This document shows, in pieces, positions 1-9,645 of a DNA stretch of 64,000 bases. Under the pieces are notes generated by a model, which was not told where the DNA came from, made no database searches, and saw only the letters and a program-made list of their open reading frames with translations. Position 1 is the first letter of the stretch; each line of letters opens with the position of its first letter. The DNA lies in the NCBI GenBank assembly GCA_015680685.1, contig MNCI01018059.1, positions 487,460 to 551,459 on the forward strand, in the 5' to 3' direction. The DNA is from Gnetum montanum (taxonomy: Eukaryota > Streptophyta > Gnetopsida > Gnetales > Gnetaceae). A program made the position numbers and the translations under genes.

Positions 1-1599
1 GAGTACGAGGGGCTCCTCAAGGGGTTATTAACTGCAGGTGAACTTGATGTTCAACACCTGGCAGTTAGGGGCGATTCAATGCTGGTCATAAATCAAATCA
101 CTGGAGTCTACGCTTGCAAGGCTGTACATCTACAGCCCTACTGCGATCAGGCTAAAGATCTTCTGAGACGATTTACGACCTTCGACGCCCAACACGTCCC
201 ACGGACTGACAATACGTTGGCCGACGCACTGGCCACTTTGGCATTACACGTGCCTTCACACCTGCTTAACACCTACCCTACATTAATTACAGACTGCGCA
301 GACCCTATCATTCAGATGGCGCAAATCTCCTCTCTTATCGAGGAAAGCACGCCTGAATGGTACGATCATATCAAATCTTATCTTTTACAAGGTGAGCTAC
401 CATCTGCATTAACGCGCGCGTAGAAAGACGCGATCCGTAAGAGGGCTAGGCAATACGTCATCATCGGAGACAGCACTCTCTGTAGACGTTCCTTTGATGG
501 CGTGTTGCTTACCTGCGTTGACAAAGACCAGGCGCAGCAAATAGTCGGCGACGTTCACGAGGGACTGTGTGGTGGCCACGTAGCACCAAGGGCTATGGTC
601 CTAAAGATCCGATGCTTAGGATACTACTGGCCATACATGGAACGAGACTGCCTGACGAAGGTCAAAACCTGTGACACGTGTCAATGGCATGCAAACCTTA
701 TCCACGTGTCACCCACAGAATTGCATACGACACAGATAACTTGGCCATTTCAGCGATGGGGACTGGACATCATAGGGCCCGTCACGCCAAAATCTTCTGC
801 AGGGCATAGCTTCATTATTACCACTACTGAGTATTTTACGAAGTGGGTAGAAGCTGTCCCCCTGCGGAAAATTACATCCCAACAGGTTTGCCATTTTATC
901 TTGGATAACATAGTAACCCGATTTGGTCTCCCGATGACTATTGTGATCGACAATGGGCCACAGCTTAGTAGCGCGGATACCAAATCTTTCTGTGACAACC
1001 TAGGCATTCGAAAGTCTTTTTCCTCTCCTTATTACCCGTAGGCGAATGGTCAAGCTGAAGCATCAAACAAAATAATCATCAATCTGCTCAAGAAAATGCT
1101 CAATGACAACAAAAGGCGGTGGCACGAACAGATCCTCTATGTGCTATGGGCATATCGTACTACGTGTAGGACAGCTACGGGTAGTACGCCCTATGGCCTG
1201 GTTTATGGATCTGAAGCAGTGCTACCCCTTGAATTGCAAATTCTTTCTCTGAGAATGGTCCTTTCCACCATTATAAATGAGGCTCAACACACCGAGGCTC
1301 GGATAATGGATTTGGATTCAGTAGAAGAGAAGCGGATACAGGCTCTTGATGCGATTGAGAAATATCAGGACAAACAGTGCCAGAAACATCGCCACAACCT
1401 TCAACAGCGCCCGATCAAGAAGGGAGATCTTGTTCTCAAGGCTGTGCGTGAACCAGTAGGCAAGTTCTCTGCAAACTGGGAAGGCCCTTTCTTGGTGATC
1501 GACGCATATGGCAACGGAGCGTTCAAATTAGCAGACGTCAACGACAATGAATTAGCAAACCCTGTAAATCACGTCTACTTGAAGCGGTATTTCATCTAG
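1..1599 (+). pseudogene. Element A pol, C-terminal part: archaeal-type RNase H and integrase, two in-frame stops
   Basis: This is the tail of a Ty3/gypsy polyprotein, cut by the window edge and readable in frame 1 throughout. The first ~90 codons match the extra archaeal-type RNase H typical of Tat-lineage elements (RGDSMLVINQ, then TDNTLADALATLA with its catalytic Asp). The integrase follows: zinc ligands HEGLCGGH and CDTC, then the DDE core with Asp in GLDIIGP, Asp in VIDNGPQ and Glu in GQAEASNK, then the GPFLV C-terminal domain. It ends at TAG 1597-1599. All visible catalytic residues are intact. Two TAG stops break it, at 421-423 and 1039-1041; the second replaces the Gln of the usual YHPQANGQ motif, so it is probably CAG to TAG. 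There are no frameshifts, so this is a relatively young copy. Tat-lineage assignment is inferred from the second RNase H. Confidence 0.9.
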
Positions 1600-1636
1600 C
1601 AGCATCTACGGTGTCGACAGCAGGTATGACAGTACT

Positions 1637-2120
1637 CGTCCACTACGACGTAAAACTGGCATTGCACGTCCGCTACGACGTAAAACTGGCATCAAGCGTC
1701 CGCTACGACGTTAAACTGGCACTGACCGTCTGCTACGACTTAAAACTGGCATGCCTTGCACGCGTCCGCCACGACGCTAAACTGGCAAGTGGTAACCGTC
1801 CGCTACGACGTAAAACTGGCACTGTTGTACAGGTCCGCCAAGACAAAAAAATGGCATCTTTTGCACGCGTCCGCCACGACGCTAAACTGGCACAGGTAAG
1901 TAGCCGTCTGCTGAGACATAAAACTAGCACAGATCTGTCCTTGGGTCATGACGTAAAACTGACATCCACAGCACGGTCTACTGAGACTTTAAACCAGCCT
2001 TACCACCGTTCGCTACGACGTAAAACTAGCACCTCTCGGTCTGCCCGGACTTTAAACTGGGACCATGGTCTGCTGAGACTTAAAACTAGTAACGGAAGTC
2101 TACCAGGACTTAAAACTGGG
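1637..2120 (+). repeat. Tandem array of ~25-bp core units in element A
   Basis: About 15 degenerate copies of a core close to GTCCGCTACGACGTAAAAC followed by TGGCA, spaced about 25-40 bp, lie immediately after the integrase stop. One strand reads open through the array (a 242-codon ORF from 1611), but this only reflects the repeat and is not a credible protein. Related units in the opposite orientation occur in element D at 39114-39418, 39616-39866 and 45079-45182, so the array is a family feature and not a local expansion. Confidence 0.88.
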
Positions 2121-3171
2121 ATGTATAGACCGCTACCATGTTCAAGCGAGCGTGATCATTCTTGTACAGCTGCACAGGAGACGGGGTGGGATACTGAGAC
2201 AGTACCAGTATCGCCACCCCACTGGCATCCTACTGATTCCTCGGTTAAGCAAAGAGGCATCTTACTGATCCCTCGGAGATGCCGCTACCGCACTCGCCGC
2301 AGTGGTGGTACCTCTGGGAGTTTAGCCTCGCCAGCCTGAGCTCCGACGAAATCCTCGTCGGTAATGGCCTCGGGATCCTCGCCAATCATCACTATCGGAT
2401 GAACAGCCTCTCAGATTTATCTGGCTGGTTCCTAGTGCAGTCAGCTAGCTGCACTGTGTCTGATACCTTTTGGCGAAGGTATGCAGTGCCAATCGTCGGG
2501 ATTGGCGACTCCGCCCGAGTGCTCAGGCTCTTTCTTTACAGCCCATTCGCTCCAGCTCACATCGAAAGGCATTTGTTTCAAGCACCTCGCCTCTTGTTCA
2601 TGAGCAAAGGTGCCCTCTATTTCCTTTTGTGGTTGCAGGTTACTTGCCTTAGAGGATGTCGTCCAAAGGTACGTCCACCTGAGCGGTGAGGTACAACAGC
2701 GTATTGAAATGGCTGCTCAGGTTTGCCTGACCACTCAGCCTTGCACATCTATACCTCGCATAATTCTACCCTTAACTCTTGTTTCCTTCCTCCCCACCAC
2801 CCAATTCCCATACGCAATGTCTACATCCGCAAGTATTCATTTTCCACACGCTAGTAGAGATATCGTAGAAAGTGATGCGCAACACTCCTTTTGCACGCAT
2901 TCTTGCTACAATTTGTAATAGAGACATCTCAGATTGACGCGCTACGCTTGTCTGAAAGCATTCCTGTTGACATGAATAAACGTACATTTCGCATCTTCCC
3001 CGAACCTGTTTCCGGTTACATCCCTTTATCTCCTGTACCCGTCAGTCTTCCTCTTTCACGTGGACAGAGCAATGCTTGAGTAGCCATGGATAAACGCTGT
3101 TCTTGCTTCTACCAATCCGGTGTTTTTCATTCTTTGTCGACGTCCTTCGGGCATGCCCTCTGACTGTCAAC
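2121..3171 (+). other. Element A 3' non-coding region between array and PPT
   Basis: No protein is recognised in this kilobase. A pyrimidine run ending in TTTGTGGTTGCAG (about 2624-2638) is followed by an ATG-containing stretch (2656 on) that weakly resembles the minus strand of element D around 38440-38480. It could be the remnant of a 3' splice site and small exon. ORFs here differ between the two copies and are not supported. Confidence 0.5.
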
Positions 3172-3184
3172 AAAGAGGGGCCAT
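3172..3184 (+). promoter_or_regulatory. Polypurine tract of element A
   Basis: AAAGAGGGGCCAT lies directly before the LTR start TGAAACACC. The same tract is found in reverse next to the 3' LTR of D. It would prime plus-strand DNA synthesis. It lies within an imperfect inverted repeat (3119-3141 with 3166-3193). Confidence 0.85.
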
Positions 3185-3452
3185 TGAAACACCGTGAAAA
3201 TTGCGAGTCGGCCTTAGGCAAAGATTCGCAATTCCAACAAGAACGTGCATCAGATTTGTTCGAAGGACAGGTTTACGCTCTATTACGCATGGCAGCGTAA
3301 TGAGCGTAATAAGCTTCAAGACAGTCGAAGGCAGAGTTCAGAGAAGCACAACAGGTCGGCACTTTTTCTTGCAATACATGGATAACTTGTCTTTACGCTC
3401 GTTATGCGGCAGTGCGTACCATGGCGTATGTTATCAAGTTGTACATTGCCTA

Positions 3453-3746
3453 CGCTTCATTACGCGTAGTTGCGTAGTGAGCGTAAGTTATACATTGTTT
3501 ATGCTTCATCACGCGCAACTGCGTAGCGAGCGTAAACCACGCATTATTTACGCTTCATCACGCGTAGCTGCATAGCGAGCGTAAACCACACATTATTTAT
3601 GCTTCATTACGCGCGGTTGCGTAGCGAGCGTAAACCACGCATTATTTACGCTTCATTACGCGTGGTTGCGTAGCGAGTGTAAGTTGCACACTATTCACGC
3701 TTCGTTACGCACGGTTGCGTAGTGCACGTAAAACAATTTTGAGCTT
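3453..3746 (+). repeat. Six 49-bp tandem repeats in U3, each able to form a hairpin
   Basis: CGCTTC-type starts fall at 3453, 3502, 3551, 3600, 3649 and 3698, an exact 49-bp period. Each unit holds TTTACGCT near its start and AGCGTAAA about 30 bp on, with a nested ACGCG/GCGTAG pair, so each could extrude as a cruciform or fold as RNA. They lie about 240 bp upstream of the TATA box. Confidence 0.9.
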
Positions 3747-3980
3747 ATTGCCTTTACTCCAGATTACGCTCATACACACAACGCAGCGTGAATGAACGTA
3801 AAACAGCCTGAATGCAGTCAAAACACGCGCAACGTGTACCTGCTCCTTACACGCACAACACACAAATGAGCGTGTTGTGCGTAGTCACAGTTTGACTTGA
3901 AATGACCAAGCCAAAGGGAACCGAAGTATCCGGGACCCACGTCAGCAGGGTTGCACCCTTTTTCACGGAGGCGTCGCAGC

Positions 3981-3990
3981 CTATAAATAC
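3981..3990 (+). promoter_or_regulatory. TATA box of element A LTR
   Basis: CTATAAATAC is the only good TATA motif in this LTR and lies at the expected U3/R position. The D and E LTRs have CTATAAATA in the corresponding place. Confidence 0.75.
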
Positions 3991-4683
3991 CCCAGTTGAC
4001 AAAGATACAGGAGTTGGCAAATCAGAGAAGCAAAAAGCATATTTCTGAGCACCAGAGCACTTAGCACTTTGGAGCAGAAATACAGAGAACAGCGCTTTGG
4101 CAATTGTTGACATCATCACCTTACAGTTGAAGCAGAGCACAGTTCGCTTCGAGCACCGGTGACAGGAGGGATCGTTCTGCTGAAAGACTCTATCAATCCA
4201 AAACAATTGATCGGTAGAAGTCGAAGCTTGGCCTGTCTTGCATCTCAGCTTTAGCCCACAAGGTAGATCAGACTTCTGTTTAGACCGTTTTTCTTGTTGT
4301 TTTGTGCTTGTTTCATATCTTGTAATTGAGGATTCCCCAGTGTAATTTCTTATACAAGATACACATTTCAAGTCAAAGCGCAGATCTTGAAGCTCCGTGC
4401 TTCTCTTATGTCAGCCTTCTTTCATCGTGTTTAGCATTATCACCGTTGCAACTTGTCTACATCGTTTTCCCCTCGTTTTACGATGCCTCAAATCAGATCG
4501 TTTTCTTTTACGCACGTTGCATCGTTTTATTGACCCGTAAGTCCCTGTCTGATCGACAAGACCGTTTAGGGCACCACGGATTTGCTTTCTCCAGCATAGC
4601 CCTCGCGTGGATCCGTGGCTAAAACTGTGTACGCTGGAAACTCGGTCGGTATTTTCCAGCTGTCGACGTTTTCTGTCGTTACA

Positions 4684-5028
4684 CCTATGTTTCAATTATT
4701 TCAGGTTCCAAGACCCACCACCCCCATCCTCCCCCCACCAAAGTGTGATTTTAATTAGCAACATCTTACCTAAAAAAACAAAGAAATAACTACTTAAGCA
4801 CAGCATAAAACATTATTATCTTAGGCTTGTGGTTTTTAATTTGCAAGTTACAAGTTGAACCCCAAGGGATATGCTCGAACTTGTGTCAACTTAGAGGCCA
4901 ACATTTGGAATAATAATAAGGTACTCATTTCTCAACTCTTGGGTTCAAGCTTGAACAAAAGCGCTCAAAAAGAGGTTTGGCTTTTCCTCATCTACTTATC
5001 TTTCTAGGACCCTACTTTACATGGTGAG
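4684..5028. other. Spacer between elements A and H
   Basis: 345 bp of mixed sequence with a C/A-rich patch (4710-4740). I recognise no gene, repeat or retroelement motif. It may be older sequence into which A or H inserted. Confidence 0.5.
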
Positions 5029-5909
5029 TGATGAGTGGTGAGGTACCGCTACTCTCAACCATATGAATCACAAGTGTTCATGCATGATGCAGTTGAATTT
5101 CATGGATGGGACTAGTTGTGGCATCTAGATCACTATGCCTTGATTGCAGTTCACTGTCTTCCCACTTGAACTAGTGGTAGCTTTGTCACGTATGGTTTAG
5201 TCTAGAGTGAGGCATATGATTTTTATTATTTTATATTTTATTGTTCTATGATTAACAATAGGTTGAAACTCAAGGTATAATTAATTCAACTAATCTAATT
5301 ATTAATTAATAATTAACTATCCTAACATAAGTATCTGATCCCACTTCTTGTGCACATCCTGAACACATATAACACTGCTGGGTTACCAGATATTAAGCGT
5401 TGTTGTGATTACCAAGAGTCATACGCATGCTTGAAGTGATTGTACTTATGTGCTTAATTAATTAACATGCATGAAAATGTAAATGTTAACTAAGTACATG
5501 AAAAGTAAATTGCATGGAAAGTAAATATAATCTAGGTCAAAGTGTTGCAATGAATAAGAATCAATCTTGATCTTATTGCCCCTCATGGAATATGTCCAAG
5601 TACATTGCTAGTCAAATAAGACTTTGTACAATTGACTCAAATCCACTTTGTGGGCACTCACTAATTGTTCTATAAGATTATGGAATAAAATTGTAAGAAT
5701 TTGGCTACTCTATTGACAAAACTATGAAAAATCGATGCAAAACTAACTCGAAATGGGAGCCTAGGTGTTATATTTATAGGCCAGAGTATATACCCCGACG
5801 TAGCAACTAGGCCCCGATGTTGCATAGCCAATGTCAGAGTAGACAGAAAACAACAATTCATCAAATGTCAAGGCTTCAATGTCAAGGCTAGGCAAATCAT
5901 AACTCATCA
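5029..5909 (-). mobile_element. 3' LTR of element H (reverse)
   Basis: 881 bp, written on the plus strand from TGATGAGTGGTGAGGTACC to AACTCATCA. The opening blocks match the LTRs at 20304, 26613, 28230 and 62714. It is followed by TACCCCTATGACT, the reverse of the PPT used by this group. A reversed TATA (ATTTATAG) lies near 5770-5780. Its age shows in loss of the GATATC palindromes kept in other copies. Confidence 0.85.
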
Positions 5910-6416
5910 TACCCCTATGACTAAATGAAAACTTGTCCTTAAGTTAAACAAAATAAGGAACAAATTCCTTATAAAATATTGGGAATGTATGGGATTATTG
6001 ACTGATATGCAAACTATGGACTAACTTTAAGTGCTGCATTACAAAATTTTATTCAAGTGGATGCAAACAAAATGATAGAGTGACAAAAAGATTGGATAGA
6101 CATTGAAGATTACAAAATTTGTAGAGGTCCTTAAAAATCTGTTGAAGATGATTCTTCTTGTTGTTGCTAGTAGCAGTAAACTTTTAACCTTGATTGTTAT
6201 GTCAGTGCTTCTTTGTTTATGTAGAACATTCTTGAAGGGTGGACTGAAATTTCTTCTCATTACCTCATGGATCTAGCAAACATGTGAAGCTTGAGCTACT
6301 ATCTTGTATGTGCTATAATGTGTCCATGGTCATATCCTTCGTTGTCCCTCTCTTGGCTTTGTTTTCATGCCTGGCAAAAGACCTTCTTCCTTAGATGTTT
6401 TTTTAGCATCACTTAC
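5910..6416 (-). other. Element H internal 3' end, first segment
   Basis: It starts with the reversed PPT TACCCCTATGA. It has no credible ORF. It is comparable in position to 21115-21300, 29084-29250 and 63622-64000 in the sister elements, which share 'gactgaat-aaaac' at the start. Confidence 0.65.
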
Positions 6417-7347
6417 TGATGAAGTGTCATTATGCCTTGCGTTGACTGGGCTGCGTATATGCGGCTGCGTCCACGCGGGCCTGTCGACGTACCTTCCGCA
6501 TCAACGAGGACCTGTCGACGTAGCCTTCCTACATCGATGTGGCCCCGTTTACACAACCACCTTTCTCAAACTATAAATAAGAGGGCCTTCCACCTCATTT
6601 AGTCATCTTTCAGTTAGTTGTAGTGAAGCTCTTGCAGTTTGTTCCTGCAGGAGATAGAATATTTTCCAAGTGATCGCAATAGGTGTAAGAAAAGTGATCG
6701 GCTCTTTATTCGAGCGTTGATGTATTTGAGCCCATTGGCATGACGACAATAACGATGAACTATTCAAGCATTCCTTGCAGCATTTGGACTTAGCTATTTT
6801 ATGCATTTAGTAGTTTAATATATTTATGCTTTGTTAGTTACATGTTAATTACTTAGGTTTCCATTATTATTATTTCAATCGCTATTACTCATTCGTAGTT
6901 CGTAAAGGCCATAAGTACGACCATCTCGAATGTAAATTAAACACTTGGTAAACCCAGTGACGCTTAACGTCTGGTAACCCAGAAGTGTTAGGAGATGCTC
7001 AAAACGTGCTCAGAAGATGAGACTAGATACTTATGCTAAGAATAGTTAGAATACAAGTTAGGATAATTAGAGATTAGATAATAGTTTATTCCTTACCTTT
7101 CATATGTTAAATTAGCCGCCAAAATATATGCAAAAAGCTATAAAAATCATTAGCCTTAGTCTCACTTAACCATCGTAAATGGAGCATCACAAGTGAGGTT
7201 AGGAAGACAATGACCATTCTAACCTAGAGTTTCACTGGTTAGAGTCTGGTGTATGTTAAGTACTTATAGTCCACGGAATTCAACCGGGTCGTGTGTGAAC
7301 GCTTGTGATTCGTATGGTTGGGCGTAGGGGTACCTAGCCGCTCATCA
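6417..7347 (+). mobile_element. 5' LTR of element B
   Basis: 931 bp from TGATGAAGTGTCATTATGCC to GTACCTAGCCGCTCATCA. U3 is short (about 150 bp) and holds two GTCGAC palindromes (6483, 6513) before the TATA box. The 3' end is near-identical to that of the LTR at 18821. Confidence 0.93.
6571..6580 (+). promoter_or_regulatory. TATA box, 5' LTR of B
   Basis: CTATAAATAA followed by GAGGGCC, conserved in the 3' LTR copy at 18975-18984. It would drive the genomic RNA of B. Confidence 0.75.
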
Positions 7348-7366
7348 TTGACGCCATTGCTGGGGA
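7348..7366 (+). promoter_or_regulatory. Primer-binding site of element B
   Basis: TTGACGCCATTGCTGGGGA abuts the LTR end. It is a mutated form of the TTGGCGCCGTTGCCGGGGA type common in Athila-like elements and usually ascribed to tRNA-Asp. Sister sites are at 26594-26612 (element I) and 55929-55947 (element F). Confidence 0.8.
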
Positions 7367-7514
7367 CTGTAAGTCTTACATGCATCATCTAACCTTAGTG
7401 AAATTATCATTCAAGTCATTGGAACAGACCCAGGATAGAAATATTTATGCACGCTAGGCGGATTAAAAGTTAGTATTAAGGTACATCGATTACATGGACC
7501 ATCTAACGTCCAGC

Positions 7515-9645
7515 ATGTCTTCTTACAGGAGGGAGATATCCACCCCACCGATGCTACAAGAATGTCGGGTGGTGTACAAGCATCCCGATGAGTACATCCT
7601 TGATTTCACGTTCATCCTACATTAAGATGGGCACCTACGATGGCGGGACATGGAGGGTAATATTGTACACCCCCCTGACCGATTGGCTCCTACGATGCTA
7701 TTCACAATCTTGGCAGATTGGGCATCCAGAACCTTGGAGCAGAGTATGTCATGGAGGACCATGACTACCGAGACTATCATCCCAATGAGGCTCAACGAGT
7801 AAGAGATCAGCAGCAGGTAGAAAGATATGAATAGCTGGGGGGAAATAATTTAGTAATCCCTTATTTTCGCAAGGGCTGCCAAACGATGGGGACGCCATCT
7901 TTCATGACACCCATTCAATTGAACTTCCCTTGGGACACCAGGTCCTCCAATCCATGATTCATTCCAAGCACCTAGGTGGCCAAGATTCCCAAGGGGATGA
8001 AGGGTCACACAGCAAGGATGAACGGGATGATTAGGACCATCATCAAGGTAGAGGGAGAGATCATTCTCCTTCTTCTCCATCCTCTCGCTCTCCTTCTCCT
8101 TCATCCAGCTCAAGCTCTGATCATAACTGAGAGGAGGAAGCAAAAGGATGGGGGTAAAAAGGATTGGAAGCATTGGAAGGAGAAATAAGCAAAAACACGC
8201 GAACCATCAGTTGATGCTCGCTAGCATGAAAGGAGGGATAGCCAGAATCGTCACAGACATCATGGTTCTCAGTAGGACTATGATTTAGATGAGCTGTTGT
8301 TGGCTACATGGAGTATGCTCTAGATCTCTAAGGCACTTCAAATTCCTAGTAGGCACATAAAGGATAGTTGGATCAAGCGCGTTGATATGAACAACATCCC
8401 CAGATTTGAAGGGGGATATAACTGTGATCTGCAGACTCACCTGCAGGCGTTCCATGATGCCTGCACCTTGCAAAACATTGATAATGATTGGCAAAGGCTG
8501 AAGCTGTTCCCTCGCACATTCATCAAAGAAGCTGAAAGTTGGTACCGGTCCTTGGAGCTGGAATCAATCAAAAGATGGAGTACGATGCTTGAAATTTTCA
8601 ATGAAAAACATCAAACGTACTCCAGAGTGGCGAACTTGAGACAACAAATCCAAGGCTAGAAACAAGGGAATCATGAACCATTGGATGCCGCCATGAGCAG
8701 GTACTACTCATTTTTGCATATGTGCCCTGGGCATGGTTACTCTCAGTGGGCACAACTTCACCAAATCATCGATGGGCTCCGTTTTGAAATGCAAAAGATC
8801 CTTGGCATGTACGCCCAAGGGCAATTGTTAGAGCTAAGGTCCCATCAATTATAACGCCTCATTGACCAGGTGGCCAAGGAGGAAGGAGAACTCAGAAAAA
8901 AGGAGAGCGCAGAAGAATTCAATAGGGATCCTTCCCTTAGAAAAAGGGAAGTCCATTTTTGTGATGAGGAGGAAGAATCATCTCTGGAAGTAGCGGTAAA
9001 CTGAAAGACTTTGTCGTTACAAAAGTTTACATCTAAAATTTCAGCAAAGGTAGATAAGATGTGGGACTCTTTGGACGAAAGAGTCCAAAGCGTGTTGAAA
9101 ATCACCAAGGAGTCTAAAGCACAAGGTAATGACCACGATCGGCATAGGAAGAAGGAAGCTGAACATGCCCTATATAAGGGAAAGGGCAAAGTTGCTGCAG
9201 CAGAGCATGTTGCAGACTCTGACATCGAGGAGGAAGATGAATGTGGCATATGCCAATATGAACATCCTAAGGGATGTTGTCCTGTGGTGTCACATCTTCA
9301 AGAGTTTGGGGTGTATGCATTGAACCCTTGCTTGGCACAAAGGCAAACACCCCAAAGGTTGCCTTATCCACAAGGAAATTCTAGGCGATTCCATTAGCAG
9401 CAGCAAGGATACTATCCAAGTGGAGCACCACCGCAACCGTATGAATACTTCCAACAGTGGTAGCATCCACAAACATGGGGAATGCTACCTCCAAGGCAGC
9501 AGTACCCTTACAAACAGCCAGATCCTTATGGGTACTATGTTCAACAACCGGTCTCTCCAAGGGACTCTTCCAGCCATGCGGCCTTTCAAAGTCATTACCA
9601 CCCCCTAGAGTATTTTTGACCTCAATCTCCATCACCCTGGGGGAA
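7515..9645 (+). pseudogene. gag: Element B gag (capsid and zinc-knuckle-like region), broken
   Basis: The start ATG at 7515 is supported by element F, whose product has the same DxxY(x)FTFI-L--(D/N)G-L-RD motif about 50 residues in. A one-base loss near 7701 shifts the frame from 3 to 2. The capsid-like block (8387-8960) has MNNIPRFEGGYN, KLFPRTFIKEAESWY and LDAAMSRYY, all repeated in C-family copies I and F. A lysine/glutamate-rich stretch follows, then CGICQYEHPKGCC (about 9242-9280), a short zinc-knuckle-like motif also present in I. The C-terminal part is Gln/Pro/Tyr-rich. Several stops interrupt it; TAG 8657-8659 stands for a Trp kept in element F. An indel near the G/A run at 9638-9646 returns the frame to that of pol. 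Confidence 0.85.

Larger units (their letters stand above)
1..4683 (+). mobile_element. Element A: Tat-like Ty3/gypsy retrotransposon, 3' portion
   Basis: The order is pol, tandem array, 1 kb non-coding, polypurine tract and 3' LTR, as expected for the downstream half of a Tat-type element. The 5' LTR, gag, protease and RT lie outside the window. The LTR 3' end (TCGACGTTTTCTGTCGTTACA) aligns with the LTR ends of D and E, so the three are one family. A keeps many CpG dinucleotides where D and E have TpG or CpA, which suggests A is younger. Confidence 0.88.
3185..4683 (+). mobile_element. 3' LTR of element A
   Basis: About 1.5 kb, starting TGAAACACC after the polypurine tract and ending GTTACA. 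U3 carries a 49-bp tandem repeat and a TATA box at 3981. The U5 end shares the run with 'aagtccctg', 'ttagggcacc' and 'ctccagcat' seen in the LTRs of D and E. The matching 5' LTR and any target duplication are outside the window. Confidence 0.85.

Noticed and set aside
1611-2339. 242-codon ORF over the tandem array of A
   Set aside because: Its Arg/Lys/Leu repeats come from the DNA repeat; the D copies are not open in the matching frame.
3847-4371. 174-codon reverse ORF in the LTR of A
   Set aside because: It lies antisense in R/U5, has no recognisable motif, and has no equivalent open frame in the LTRs of D or E.
6412-6416. CTTAC before B and also before the LTR of C (28225-28229) as a target duplication
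   Set aside because: The sequence after B is CCTGT; the CTTAC before C belongs to another insertion and its far end is missing. Probably chance.
7348-7366. tRNA gene at the PBS sites
   Set aside because: Only 18-19 bases complementary to a tRNA 3' end are present, as expected of a primer-binding site.
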